DNA from: Odontesthes bonariensis
Taxonomy: Eukaryota; Chordata; Actinopteri; Atheriniformes; Atherinopsidae
NCBI RefSeq assembly: GCF_027942865.1
Contig: NC_134528.1
Span: 31,136,732 to 31,200,731, forward strand
Length of the DNA: 64,000 bases
Reading direction: 5' to 3'
The notes under the pieces were generated by a model. It worked only from the letters and a program-made list of their open reading frames with translations. It ran no database searches and had not been told where the DNA came from. A program made the position numbers and the translations under genes. Below, one piece after another: positions 44,701-54,701 of the stretch (positions are counted from its first letter, which is position 1; the number at the start of each line of letters is the position of its first letter).

Positions 44701-44789
44701 TTGACTTGTGTATAATTCCACAAAATTACTGTTTTAATTGTTTTTATGACATTTACGGTTATTCAATACATCTTGTGATGCAAGATCTT
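41746..44789. other. Intergenic stretch with weak repeat fragments
   Basis: AGTAGGGATGTCCCGATATG at about 42097 is a recognisable fish transposon terminus followed by a (TA)n tract at about 42180-42200. GTAGGAACCTTTGGCAGTTC at about 42325 resembles another MITE end. Frames at 42642-42917 and 42972-43274 (minus) are long for the region but unrecognised. No element could be bounded. Confidence 0.3.
43570..43655 (+). repeat. SINE-like repeat tail
   Basis: AGCTGGGATGGGCTCC, then AACCTGTACTGGTTAAGTGG and a GGATGGATGGATG end: the 3' part of the repeat described at 8461-8817. Confidence 0.75.
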
Positions 44790-44882
44790 GGACACATCAT
44801 CAGTGATAGTACCTGGGGTCACAGGGGGTTTCGGGTCTTTCAACTTCAGACCCCCTCACCCAGGCGACCCGACCGGGAGTGA

Positions 44883-47800
44883 TCAGTTCCCGGCCTGTGT
44901 CCAAGAAGCGCTCTTCCACGCCTTGTCCCTCTGAATCCACAGCCATCGTGACGTTTTCTCAGCGGCCTCTGTAGCAGAGCGGATGGCTTTCCTCTTACGT
45001 GCCCCTGTGATGCCTAGGAGACTGTAGGCCCTGCAGAGTGACTTCCCTGCAAAGCCCCTTCCCCCGATCTCAATGGGCAGGCACCTTGCTCTCCACCCCC
45101 TGTTGCGGCAGTCCTCCACCAGCTCAGCGTATTTCTCTCTCTTCCTCCCACTGGCTTCCTCCATCCTCTCCTCCCAGGGCACCGTCAGCTCCAGCATGAT
45201 GACCTGCTTGGAGGACTCTGATTGCAGCACAATGTCTGGTCTCAGGCGTGTCTCTATGATGTTCTCAGGGAACTTAAGCTGTTTTCCCAAATCCACCCTC
45301 AGCTGCCAGTCCCTTGCTGTTCCCAGAATTCCTGCTTGGGCCTTTGGCTGGGGAGGAGGCTTTTCCCCAGCCTTCACGAATGGTATCCTGAGCCTCAGTG
45401 GTTGTAAGTGCTTGCTGTGGTCAATGGCACAGTGGATGGACTCAGCAACTGCCTTCAGCACCTGGTCGTGGCGCCAACGATAGCGCCCATCTCCAAGTGC
45501 CTTAGGACAGCTGCTGAGGATGTGCTCCAGTGTTCCTCTTCCCTGGCACAAGGTACATGATGGAGCTTCAACCTTACCCCAAAGGAAGAGGTTTGACGGG
45601 CTGGGCAGGACGTCGTAAACAGACTGGATGAGGAATTTTATGCGGAGTGGTTCTGCCTTCCACAACTCCGACCATGAGATTTTCCTGTCCATGGCTTCCT
45701 CCCATCTGGTCCACGCGCCCTGCTGCTTCAGCCCCACCCACTGGCTTGCACGCTGATCTTCGACTCCAGCACGCACCTCGAGTTGGACCCGGTCCCGCCT
45801 TTCCTTGCCCCTGAGCCTGCTAAGGTGGGTTATTGGTATGGTTCCCAGTCCCGCCCGGCCAATAGCCACGGATCCCACAAGCTCTTTGTGGAACAACCGA
45901 GCTTCTGCCTGGTTCACTGCCTCCTGCGCCCTCCACTTTCTGCCTGTCCTCACCTCAATCGCAGCTTGAGCAACCTTTGGGTCCTTCGATTCCCTGTATT
46001 GGAGAACCTCCCTTGCCCTGGCTACCATGAACTCCTCTGCAAGGCCTTTGATTGGTAGGGTCAGCTTGTTGTTGTTGCCGTAGAGGGCGATGCTGCTGAG
46101 ACTCCGAGGGAGCCCCAGCCAGCGTCGGAGGTGGCTGCTGACCCTCCGCTCAAACCCTTCCACGGTGGACATGGGGAATTCGTAAACCAGCAATGGCCAC
46201 AGTATCCTGGGCAGGATGCCATGCTGGTACACCCATGCCTTGAACTTCCCTGGGAGACCAGATTTGTCTACCGCAGTTAGCCAGCCGTCCAGTTGTTCAT
46301 TGGTAGCCCTGATGGAAGCTGTATCTTTCAGGGAGCAGTCGAAGATCTTCCCCAGGCTTTTCACAGGCTTCTCCGTGACTGATGGGATCTGAGAGCCTCC
46401 TAGGAAGAAGCTGAACCGGTCGGTCACTTTCCCTCCCTTTAGGACTAGAGACCTGGATTTCTCCGGCTTGAAGCGCATGCGGGCCCAGGTGGTAAGCTTC
46501 TCCAAGCCCTGGAGGATCCATCTGCATCCTGGTACTGACGTTGTTGTTACTGTCAGATCGTCCATAAATGCTCTGATGGGGGGCTGACGGATCCCGGACT
46601 TGGTTATGGGCCCTCTGCACTCCGGCTCGGCAGACTTGACCAGCATGTTCATGGCCAAGGCAAAGAGAGTCACTGAAATGGTACATCCAGTGATTATCCC
46701 TTTCTCTAGCCGGTGGCGCTCTGATGTAACTGCGCCAGAAGAGAATCCCAGGTAAAAGCTGTTATAATAGTCCATGATTAAGGCCTTGATTTTACAAGGG
46801 ACATGGTGCCTCTCCAATGCCACCTCCACCAGCTTATGGGGTATAGAGCCGTATGCATTAGCTAGGTCCAGCCAAAGCACAGATAGGTTCCCTTTCCCCT
46901 CTCGGGCCTCTCTTATCAGCTGTGTCACCACTCCACTGTGCTCCAGGCACCCCGGTACCCCTGGGATCCCACCCTTTTGTACTGAAGTGTCGATGTACTG
47001 ATTCCGAAGTAGGTAGTCTGACAGCCGGTGGGAAAGGATACTGAAAAATATCTTCCCCTCGACATTGAGCAGCGAGATGGTCCTAAACTGCTCTATGGTA
47101 GTAGAACTCTCTTCCTTCGGAACCCACACTCCTTCTGCAGATCTCCATTGGTGGGCGACAGTCCCTCTCCTCCAGATTGCCTTTAGGATTTTCCACAGAC
47201 GGCTCAGGAGCTTGGGGCACCTCTTGTACACCAGGTAGGGTACTCCATTGGGTCCAGGTGCTGAGTTGTTCCTTGCAGCCTTGACCACAGACTGAATTTC
47301 TTTCCAGGTGGGGGCTTTGGTGTTGAGCTCACAGGCTGGCTCCGGTGGCTTGATCAGGTCTCTGCATTCACCTAGGTCCTCCTCCCTCACTGCATCGCTG
47401 TGTGTTTCGTGGAGGTATGAGTCTACCTCCTCTTTTGCGCAGGTTAGATGGCCACTGCGCTTCTGGCCTAGCAGTTGTTTGGTGAACCCAAAGGGGTTAG
47501 CTAGGAATGCAGCGCGTCTTTTAGCCCTTTCCTTCGCCCGTTTCCTATGCCACTCTGCTCTTCTGAGGGTTAGCAACTTCTTCCTCAGGACACAGCGAAT
47601 TTCTGCTAGCCCCGGCTTCAGGTCCTCACTTGCCCTTTTGAACTGGCTCTTCAGGTCCCTGAGTTCCCGTCGCAGCTGTGAGATCTTCTCTGCCCTCCGG
47701 TTCTTGGAGTAAGGGTTTGCTGCAGCACGCTTCTCAACTGTTCCAAACCTTTCAGTGGCGATGCTGATGACCATGGTGGCCATTACTTGGAGTTTCCTGT

Positions 47801-48041
47801 CTGCCCCTCCTCTCATTGTGGCTTCCAGGATACCATCCAAATCGTCATCAAGCTTCTGCCACTCACTCGCTTTACTGGCAGGAGGCCACTTGACCCGCTT
47901 TTGGTGTTGTGGAATGTCTGGAGCTAGGGCTTCCCGAGCATGGAGGTTCTGGGCGCTGTGGGTTGACTCCTGGCTCGGATCCTCCTGCGTCTCACCAAGG
48001 TCCTCTGGAGTCTGTAGGGGCCCGTGGGGCTCGACCCCCAC
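44883..48041 (-). CDS. Non-LTR retrotransposon ORF, restriction-like endonuclease class
   Basis: A 1052-codon minus-strand frame without stops. The reverse transcriptase spans roughly residues 240-560: NNSAPGPNGVPYLVYKRCP, EQFRTISLLNVEGK, motif A LWLDLANAYGSIPH, KGIITGCTISVTLFALAM, and motif C AFMDDLTV. A CCHC knuckle (CTLCQGRGTLEHILSSC, about residue 820) and a C-terminal PD-(D/E)xK nuclease (RPDIVLQSE, then VIMLELTVPWEE, about residues 934-955) follow. This order defines the NeSL/Hero/R2-type LINEs, which lack an AP endonuclease. The frame has no ATG: it opens after a TGA near 48079 and the first usable codon is GTG at 48041, so the N-terminal zinc-finger region is lost and the copy is 5'-truncated. 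A 3' UTR with TGTGTCCAAGATCTTGCATC runs to about 44790. Exact clade needs a tree. Confidence 0.9.
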   Translation of the reverse strand: MGVEPHGPLQTPEDLGETQEDPSQESTHSAQNLHAREALAPDIPQHQKRVKWPPASKASEWQKLDDDLDGILEATMRGGADRKLQVMATMVISIATERFGTVEKRAAANPYSKNRRAEKISQLRRELRDLKSQFKRASEDLKPGLAEIRCVLRKKLLTLRRAEWHRKRAKERAKRRAAFLANPFGFTKQLLGQKRSGHLTCAKEEVDSYLHETHSDAVREEDLGECRDLIKPPEPACELNTKAPTWKEIQSVVKAARNNSAPGPNGVPYLVYKRCPKLLSRLWKILKAIWRRGTVAHQWRSAEGVWVPKEESSTTIEQFRTISLLNVEGKIFFSILSHRLSDYLLRNQYIDTSVQKGGIPGVPGCLEHSGVVTQLIREAREGKGNLSVLWLDLANAYGSIPHKLVEVALERHHVPCKIKALIMDYYNSFYLGFSSGAVTSERHRLEKGIITGCTISVTLFALAMNMLVKSAEPECRGPITKSGIRQPPIRAFMDDLTVTTTSVPGCRWILQGLEKLTTWARMRFKPEKSRSLVLKGGKVTDRFSFFLGGSQIPSVTEKPVKSLGKIFDCSLKDTASIRATNEQLDGWLTAVDKSGLPGKFKAWVYQHGILPRILWPLLVYEFPMSTVEGFERRVSSHLRRWLGLPRSLSSIALYGNNNKLTLPIKGLAEEFMVARAREVLQYRESKDPKVAQAAIEVRTGRKWRAQEAVNQAEARLFHKELVGSVAIGRAGLGTIPITHLSRLRGKERRDRVQLEVRAGVEDQRASQWVGLKQQGAWTRWEEAMDRKISWSELWKAEPLRIKFLIQSVYDVLPSPSNLFLWGKVEAPSCTLCQGRGTLEHILSSCPKALGDGRYRWRHDQVLKAVAESIHCAIDHSKHLQPLRLRIPFVKAGEKPPPQPKAQAGILGTARDWQLRVDLGKQLKFPENIIETRLRPDIVLQSESSKQVIMLELTVPWEERMEEASGRKREKYAELVEDCRNRGWRARCLPIEIGGRGFAGKSLCRAYSLLGITGARKRKAIRSATEAAEKTSRWLWIQRDKAWKSASWTQAGN

Positions 48042-48079
48042 TGGCTCCTCCTGCGGCTCGCAGTCAGGTAAGATTAGTC

Positions 48080-48639
48080 AGGTGGAACTTTCATTTTCGT
48101 TTACTGTTTCTGTGCGTTCTTTTATGGCGGAGCAACATTTGTCACAAAAGATACGGTCCCGCCAAAACTCTTCCTCTCTTTTGTGATGTTCGGTGAGGAA
48201 AGTGAGGAAAGGAAAGGTTGGAAAATAAAAAAAGACCTTTGAAAGAGCCGCAGTGTGGTCTCCCTCCTTAACACAACGCAGAGGTTTCCCTACTGGTTAC
48301 ATAAGTAAAGAAATGTAGTTTACATCAGTGGCGGCTGCTGACTTTTAAAACAGGGGAAGCCCATATTACGCGTTCAGGGTTGTAGTGGCTCGTGCCATCC
48401 CAAAGCAGAAGATAGCAAAGTTAAAAAGAATTAGTTATAACATAGCTGTAGTATGACAAGTATGCCCAGCAAATACACAGAAAGAAGGTATAGACTTTGA
48501 AAATTCACACAGCAAGGCCAAAATCAAGTATGATCGAATCTAAGGCCTGTAAATGGCTGGATCAGAATCTGTGGAGCATTTTTTTCTCTCATGATGGACA
48601 AACACTAACTCCAATCATCACGACACAGCCCCTCATATT
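48080..48639. other. Junction region between retroelements
   Basis: CAGTGGCGGCTGCTGACTTT at about 48327 resembles a hAT terminus common in fish; the other end was not found. Confidence 0.35.
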
Positions 48640-48980
48640 AACACGCCCACATCGAAATTGAACGTGCACACCGTCTTGGGAAGCTGTTGAAGAGTGGTGA
48701 TAAAAGATCAAGACCCATAATAGTCAAACTCTTCAGACACAAAGACAAACAGCTCATACTTTCAAAAGCAAAGAAACTGAAAGGCTCACATATCTACATC
48801 AACGAAGACTATTCAGAGACTATGCGTCAAAAGCGAAAAGAACTGCTACCTGAGATGAGAGCTGCAAGAGCAAGGGGGGAATGGGCCTATCTGAATTATG
48901 ATAGACTCATAGTGCGACCCTTGAGCGAGCGTCCAACGAGAGAGCGGCACATTGGTTCAAATGTGGAGGATGAACATTAA
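48640..48980 (+). pseudogene. LINE ORF1 C-terminal part
   Basis: Reading from about 48655 without a start: IEIERAHRLGK, RPIIVKLFRHKDKQLILSKA then KKLKGSHIYINEDYSE and LLPEMRAARARG to a stop at 48980. This is the RNA-binding and C-terminal domain pattern of the ORF1 proteins of L1-like and I/Jockey-like LINEs (R-P-I-I-V-K-F, K-D-x-x-x-I/V-L, I-x-E-D-Y/F). The N-terminal coiled coil is missing. ORF2 begins 50 bp downstream in normal order. Confidence 0.7.
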
Positions 48981-49029
48981 ACTGTTGCCTAGGCACTCAT
49001 GACCATGTCATCAGTTTGCTGTTTATCTT

Positions 49030-51668
49030 ATGGCAGAACATGCTCCTTGTTCACCGAGGAAAAAACAAAAGAAATTGTGTATTAATCTTTGTTCTGGTAG
49101 TGGCCATCCAAATTTAACAAACAATAACAACTTGGTTTTTCATCCTTTTGAGCCACAGAATGACAAGGTCTTTAATACCTGCTTTAATCCTGATTTATTC
49201 TTTTCATCAGAATATGCACCAACAAATGCTAACACATATGACAGGAAACAGTCTAATATTTATGATCCTTCTACATGTAGTTATTTTTCTGAAGACCAGT
49301 TTAACTCTTTCACTGCATCTTGTAAAGAGTTTAAAACCTTTTCTTCTCTCCATTTGAACATAAGAAGTCTCCCAAAAAACTACGATAAATTTTTCCATTA
49401 TCTTTCATCACTGAACCACATTTTCTCTATAATTGCATTGACCGAAACTTGGCTTAATGATGAAATCCATTCACTATTTAAATTCGATGGTTACACAGCC
49501 ATTCACCAATATAGAGGAAGTAGAGGTGGAGGAGTCTCTCTCCATGTTCAAAAGGATCATGAATTCAAACAGAGATCTGACTTTGAAATGAAGTTTCATG
49601 GGTGTAATACTGAATGTGTTTTTCTTGAGGTGCAATCTGAGAAAAGAAATTGATTGTAGGATGTATATATCGTCCTCCTAATACAGATATCAACAACTTT
49701 AATGAATGTCTTCTAGATGTCTTGGAACTTGTTGATAAAGAGGGTAAACTGTGCTATTTATTAGGTGACTTTAATGTTAATCTTTTAGACAAGAACAAAC
49801 AGCACATAGATGACCTTATAAATATATTGTCTTCAAATTATTTTTATCCCCTTATCTGTAAGCCCACAAGAATAACTAGCCAATCCTCTACACTGATAGA
49901 CAATATTTGTACTAATGCTTTGACTGATGTCATAAAATCTGGTATCCTTTATACAGATATTTCTGATCATCTTCCTGTTTTTCAGTTTTCTTCTATACTC
50001 AACAAACAGCTTACAAAGAAATCAAAGATAACTTGTTTTAGAAATCTCAATGAAAATAACATTAACAACTTCTCAAGTATATTAGCAAAGATGTCCTGGG
50101 AAACAGTGTATGAAGTTTCTGATGTGAATATGGCTTATAATAATTTTTATGCAAAATTTTATTCTGTTTTTGATAAATGTTTTCCTCTTATTTCTAAAGG
50201 CAAAGGAAACTCTGCACACCTTGTAATGTTGCAGCCTGGAAGCTGTTCATTTCCTGGTCTGCTCCTTGCTCTGACACTAATTGCCTTCATGATATTCACC
50301 TGTGCCTGATTAACGTTTGCTCTCTCCCACTCTGCACTCCGCCTATATCAACTCCTTCCTGCCAGAGTTCCCTGCCAGATTATCGCAAGCCTCACAGCCA
50401 GCAGATGTCAAGCCTCACCTCTCTACTGTGTCTTCCTGATTTCCTGTTCCGACCGTTGCCTGAATCACCTTTTTGGATTATAACCCTCTACCTCCAGAAG
50501 ACCTCCCTGGATCCTCAGGATCATACCCAATCTTGGATTACCCCTGACTGTCTTCTCTGGACCTGTTCTCCGTACCCTGGAGCGGACTCTGACCATCACG
50601 GATCCACATCTCCATTGGAGGATTATCCGGACTCCAGCTACATTCAACTCCTGTCCAGCACCTGTGATCCAATAAACCTTTTACCACTAAGCTTGTGTCT
50701 GGTTGAATTATCGGGTTTTCTGATCTGGTCATTACACACCTTAACAAACCATGGTTCACTGTAGAACTTAGGAAATCTGCTTTAAAGAAAAACAAGCTAT
50801 ATAAAAGGTATTTGCAAAGCCCTAGTCCTCTAAATTGCGCTACATACAAAAATTATAGGAATAAATACAATCACCTTATTAGAAACGCTAAACGTAATTA
50901 CTATAGTGATTTATTTACCCAATCATCAAATAATTCAAAATCTACATGGGATATTTTAAAAGAATTACTCAACAAGAAAAACTCCTCTACTCCATCTCAG
51001 GCTACATTTCAGGATGGCACATTAATGATAACAGAGCCTACACAAATTGCTAATAAATTTAATAATTTCTTCATAAATGTGGGCCCACGTCTTGTAAAGC
51101 ATATTGAAAATGTTCATGATTCTCCTTCTAACTTTATAAATGAAGGTTATCCTTCCTTAAACAATTTTGAACCAATAAAGCCGTCAGAAATACTTGAAAT
51201 CATTAAGAATCTTAAAAACTCCTCTGCTGGGCATGACGAAATTACAGCCTATCTGATCAAAAAAGTTGCACCCACAATTATTGTTCCTTTAACATTTATT
51301 TTTTCTTTATCACTTGAATCTGGTATTATTCCACAAGATTTAAAACTTGCCAAGGTCATTCCACTGTTTAAAGCCGATGATCCATCTGTATTTTCGAATT
51401 ATCGCCCTTATATCAATTCTCCCTTGCTTTTCTGAGATACTTGAGAAGTTGGTATGTGCTAGAATTTTGAAGCATCTGGATGCCAATAATATTTTGTATG
51501 AGCACCAATATGGTTTTAGAAAGAATTGTTCTACATATATGGCTCTATTGCATCTTAGAGAAAAGATTTCAACTGCTTTCGAGAAAAATGAACACGCTCT
51601 AGGAATTTTCTTAGACTTATCAAAAGCTTTTGACACTGTGAATTATACAATTTTATTATCAAAAATGT
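49030..51668 (+). pseudogene. I/Jockey-like LINE ORF2, broken
   Basis: The AP-endonuclease starts in the 49030 frame: SSLHLNIRSLPKN, IALTETWLND, GSRGGGVSLHV. It shifts at about 49650 into GCIYRPPNTDINNFN, LLGDFNVNLL and ILYTDISDHLPVFQF (catalytic SDH). The linker is split by a solo LTR (50222-50736) and resumes at NKPWFTVELRKS. The reverse transcriptase starts at IIKNLKNSSAGHDEITAYLI and LKLAKVIPLFKADD, with a shift at about 51405. It ends after motif A (GIFLDLSKAFDTVNY) at about 51668, where an L1 sequence takes over. Motifs B and C of this element are absent. The clade is not settled; I/Jockey, CR1 and L2 relatives share these motifs. Confidence 0.8.
50222..50736 (+). mobile_element. Solo LTR
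   Basis: Starts TGTAATG and ends CATTACA, with the 5-bp duplication CACCT at 50217-50221 and 50737-50741. A CCAATAAACC polyadenylation-type signal lies near 50669-50678. The 515-bp unit has no coding sequence and no second LTR nearby, so it is the product of recombination between the two LTRs of a former retroelement. Superfamily (Gypsy, BEL or other) is not determinable from the LTR alone. It interrupts the LINE ORF2 cleanly. Confidence 0.9.
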
Positions 51669-53008
51669 CTTGTTTGGGAGTCATTCTGACCCATACCTCA
51701 AATCAGTTATATAAAGCAAATTATGATAAACTTATTTCTCAAATTAAAGATGACTTGGATAGATGGGAGATGCTTCCTTTGTCTTTAGTTGGGAGGGTAG
51801 AAATTATCAGGATGAATGTCCTGCCAAGATTGTTATTTCTTTTTAATACGTTGCCTATCACTGTTCCTGTAGCTACCTTTACATTTCTGGATAAGCTTGT
51901 TTCCAAATTCATATGGCAGAACAAAAGACCGAGAGTGAGACTCAAAGTCCTCTGTGCACGCAAGGATAAGGGTGGATTAGCCTTGCCGCATTTCAGAAGT
52001 TACTACTGGGCAGCACAACTTGGGAAATTAGTTTCATGGATGAGATTAGATATGGACACAAAATGGGTACATATAGAGCAAGGTTCTGTAAAAAATATAT
52101 CGCTCTCAACCCTTCCCTTTCTAAATTCAAAAGTAAGGCATAAACTTAAGATACAAAACGAATATGTTAATCATACATTAAAGGTTTGGGAGAAGACAAG
52201 ACGTCTGTTGAAATTACCTCTATCTCTATCAAGGGCGTCAAAAGTAGCTACTGCTTGCGACTTCCTGCCAGCAAAAATGGACAGTGGTTTCATTAGATGG
52301 GCAGGGAAGGGCCTCATTACAATAAATCAATTATTTGATGGAATGACTCTCAGGGCTTTCTCACAACTTCAAGCAAAGTATGACATTGATTCTAAGGATT
52401 TATTTAGATATTTTCAAATTCGGCATTATCCGATGACACACAAAGAGTGGGACAAAATTAAAGAAGTTCCATCTAATTTTGAACAATATTGGATTGAGAT
52501 AGCTGAGAACAAGATGAACACTAAAAACTCAATATCGTGTATATATGGCAGAATCCGTATGGATACATCAGTGGATACACTTGATGTGAAAGCTAAATGG
52601 GAATTGGAAGCTAATACCATAATTGCTGATGAGGAGTGGGAGAGTTCTTGGGTGCCCTGGCAGAAATGTTTAAGCAGCCCAATTTGGAGAGAATTTGGTT
52701 GGAAGTTGAGATTAAGATATTTTAAAACTCCTTTGGTAATAGCTAATTATGATAAGAATTGTTCCCCCCTATGTTGGAGGGGTTGCAGTATAATAGGGGA
52801 CTTTCCCCACATCTTCTGGGATTGCCCTAAATTGCAAAACTTTTGGGAGAATGTGAAACGACAAATAAGTGAGATTTTGAATTTAAAGAGACCAATTGAA
52901 CCACGGCAATTAATTTTGGGTAATGTATCCTTAACAGATTTAAGGAAAAATAGTGTGTTTATGCTCAGGGTTCTTTTATTGATTGCACATAAAATGATTA
53001 CAGTAAAC
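51669..53008 (+). pseudogene. L1 LINE ORF2 3' fragment
   Basis: From NQLYKANYDKLISQIKDDLD the frame follows the post-RT region of fish L1: LPLSLVGRVEIIRMNVLPRL, FIWQNKRPRVRLKVL, KDKGGLALPHFRSYYWAAQL. The CCHC region is CSPLCWRGCSIIGDFPHIFW with the W-D-C-P block. The end LIAHKMITVNW is the L1 C-terminus, where sequence switches into a Harbinger MITE at 53009. The frame stays open from the upstream LINE through L1 into the MITE, giving an accidental 598-codon fusion. The 5' truncation is normal for L1; the 3' UTR and poly-A tail have been lost. Confidence 0.82.
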
Positions 53009-53764
53009 TGGCCGCGTTTAATTCGCGAATTTAGCGTGTCCGCTGTTGTGTTCACACTGCCGACCCGGGCTGCCGCGTCAACTCGACTCGCCTTTCGACC
53101 CGCGTCGGACCCTAGTCTTTTTGCCGAGCCGAGTTTGGTGTGAACGCAATCGACGCGGGTCGGACGTGGGCGTGGCGTGACGTGAGGAGTTTAAAAGACA
53201 GAATGGACAGCTGATTCAGAACAACAGCGACAGGTGAGGACAAGTTTTACTCTGTTTTAGCCTACATCAAGTTGGAGACATTTTTTAATATGGTCAACTG
53301 GTGAGACAAGGAGGTCCGCGAGCTCCTCAGCCCCCGAGCAGAGGACGTTATTTTCCGCCACATTTCGGGGACGGTGAAAGATGGACCTCTGCTGGTAGGG
53401 CTGGCGAGAAAGATGGGAGAGCGCGGTTTCCCACGCAGCAAGACGCACCGTAAAGTAACATCTCCATGAACTGCATTGCAAAAACGAGTTCTCAAGGTGT
53501 CCCGCCATCGTTTGTTTGAAAAATTTGATGCAGACAGACAGGTGTATTTCACCCTACCTCCGACGCATGGCTTGTGCCTACGTCATTGTACACGCCCAGC
53601 ATTTTATGTGTTTCGTGTGACGCTCTGCCACTAGGCAACTCCCCCTGAACTCGGCTTCAGGCGACACGGGTCACCCTGACACGCCAAGCGTTCACATTGC
53701 TCGACGCGGGTAGAAGGTGCAATTTGGACCCGCTAAGGTAGCGGGTCGCAGTGTGAAAAGGGCT
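53009..53764 (+). mobile_element. Harbinger MITE copy, left end lost
   Basis: Near-identical to 7228-7996 from GCGTTTAATTCGCGAATTTA onward, but lacking the first about 27 bp with the left terminal repeat. The right end is GCAGTGTGAAAAGGGCT. The Myb frame is killed at its fifth codon (TGA after ATGGTCAACTGG). With one terminus missing it cannot move. Confidence 0.9.
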
Positions 53765-53805
53765 AGAGACGCCCGCTGGTCTGGAGAGAACTGCAAATGT
53801 GACGC

Positions 53806-53925
53806 ATACTCGGCGCAAACTGCGCTTATGAGCTGAAGGAACTGTGAAGGGGCTGGCGCTTTCGATGACGTCATTAATGGTTCTCGAGCCAGAACAGTTG
53901 CGCGTTTGCGCCGAGTAAGAATCAG
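53806..53925. repeat. Short inverted-repeat element
   Basis: TACTCGGCGCAAAC near 53808 and GTTTGCGCCGAGTA near 53919 face each other across about 85 bp that contain a TGACGTCA site (about 53868). Probably a small MITE; outer limits are unclear. Confidence 0.55.
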
Positions 53926-54254
53926 GCTTAAATTAGGCTTTAGCCGGCCGCGGCGTTTGGATTGGTTTTTAAGTTTATACGCCGCAATAGTAATCATTCC
54001 ATAAATTATTTTATCAGTGTGGTTTGGTTTCCGGGTGGACTATGGTCATACCCTTATTTTAATTTCTGAAAAGTGGCAAACTTATGTACATGCCTGGAAA
54101 CATATTCCTTCAACATCAAAGCTAGAAACTTAAGCGTCTTATCACCTTTCTCTTGATGATTGGAACTTGCAACGAATCTAAAGTGGACCAATACGAAAAC
54201 TAGGCAAAATGATTTTTTTTACATCACTCCATTCAAACACAAAAGGCACCGGTC

Positions 54255-54355
54255 GGTGATGGCCATCCAATGATAATATGTATTTTGTGTAAACAGCCTG
54301 AACTGGCCAATGGTAGGCACGGAAGGTTGTTCCGTTCCTGTTGACGTCAGAGCCT
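54255..54355 (+). promoter_or_regulatory. Candidate reep3 promoter elements
   Basis: Two CCAAT boxes (about 54266 and 54306, the second as GGCCAATGG) and a consensus CRE TGACGTCA at 54342-54349 lie 320-405 bp upstream of the reep3 start codon. CCAAT plus CRE is a common TATA-less promoter arrangement. Placement of the transcription start is not possible here. Confidence 0.45.
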
Positions 54356-54470
54356 TTGTCAGCCATCCGCACACAGCTTCGGTATCAGGAACTGAGCAGC
54401 AAAGTAAGGACGGAAAAAAAGAGCTGCATCAAAACAACAGACATTGTCCAGGAAATATAAGCTTTTAACT

Positions 54471-54532
54471 ATGGAGCTATGACTTCAAAGACCGAACAGG
54501 GAGGTCCTTCCGCCGCGTTGGCTCACCCATGA
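54471..54532 (+). other. Two overlapping upstream ORFs before reep3
   Basis: ATGGAGCTATGA gives a 3-codon uORF at 54471-54482. Its stop overlaps the ATG of a second, 17-residue uORF at 54479-54532 (ATGA overlap). If transcription starts upstream of 54471, both would lie in the reep3 5' UTR and could limit translation. Confidence 0.4.
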
Positions 54533-54669
54533 AGAATGAGATAACTGGCTGCTTCTTGGACTCGCTTATCGAAGTTTTCGTTGAAGAAGTTTGCAGTTAT
54601 AGGGCCAGACGTTAACCACCGGAACTGTCCTTTACCTGTGACACAACTCGCACAACAAAGGCAGAAGAT

Positions 54670-54701
54670 ATGGTGTCCTGGATTATTTCGAGAAGCGTTG
54701 T
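54670..54701 (+). CDS. reep3: REEP3 coding exon 1
   Basis: ATG at 54670 encodes MVSWIISRSV plus the first two bases of a valine codon, then donor GTGAGT at 54702. MVSWxISRxVV is the invariant start of REEP1-4 proteins. The exon is 32 coding bases (phase 2) and joins exon 2 at 60792 in frame. REEP3 is an ER membrane protein of the TB2/DP1/HVA22 family that bends ER tubules and, with REEP4, helps keep ER off mitotic chromosomes. This exon supplies the N-terminal edge of the first hydrophobic segment. Distinction from REEP1, 2 and 4 comes from exons 2-3 and from the jmjd1c neighbour. Fish may carry two reep3 copies; which one this is cannot be told. Confidence 0.93.

Noticed and set aside
45073..48196. 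Plus-strand frames opposite the long LINE ORF
   Set aside because: Antisense shadows of the GC-rich minus-strand reverse transcriptase ORF.
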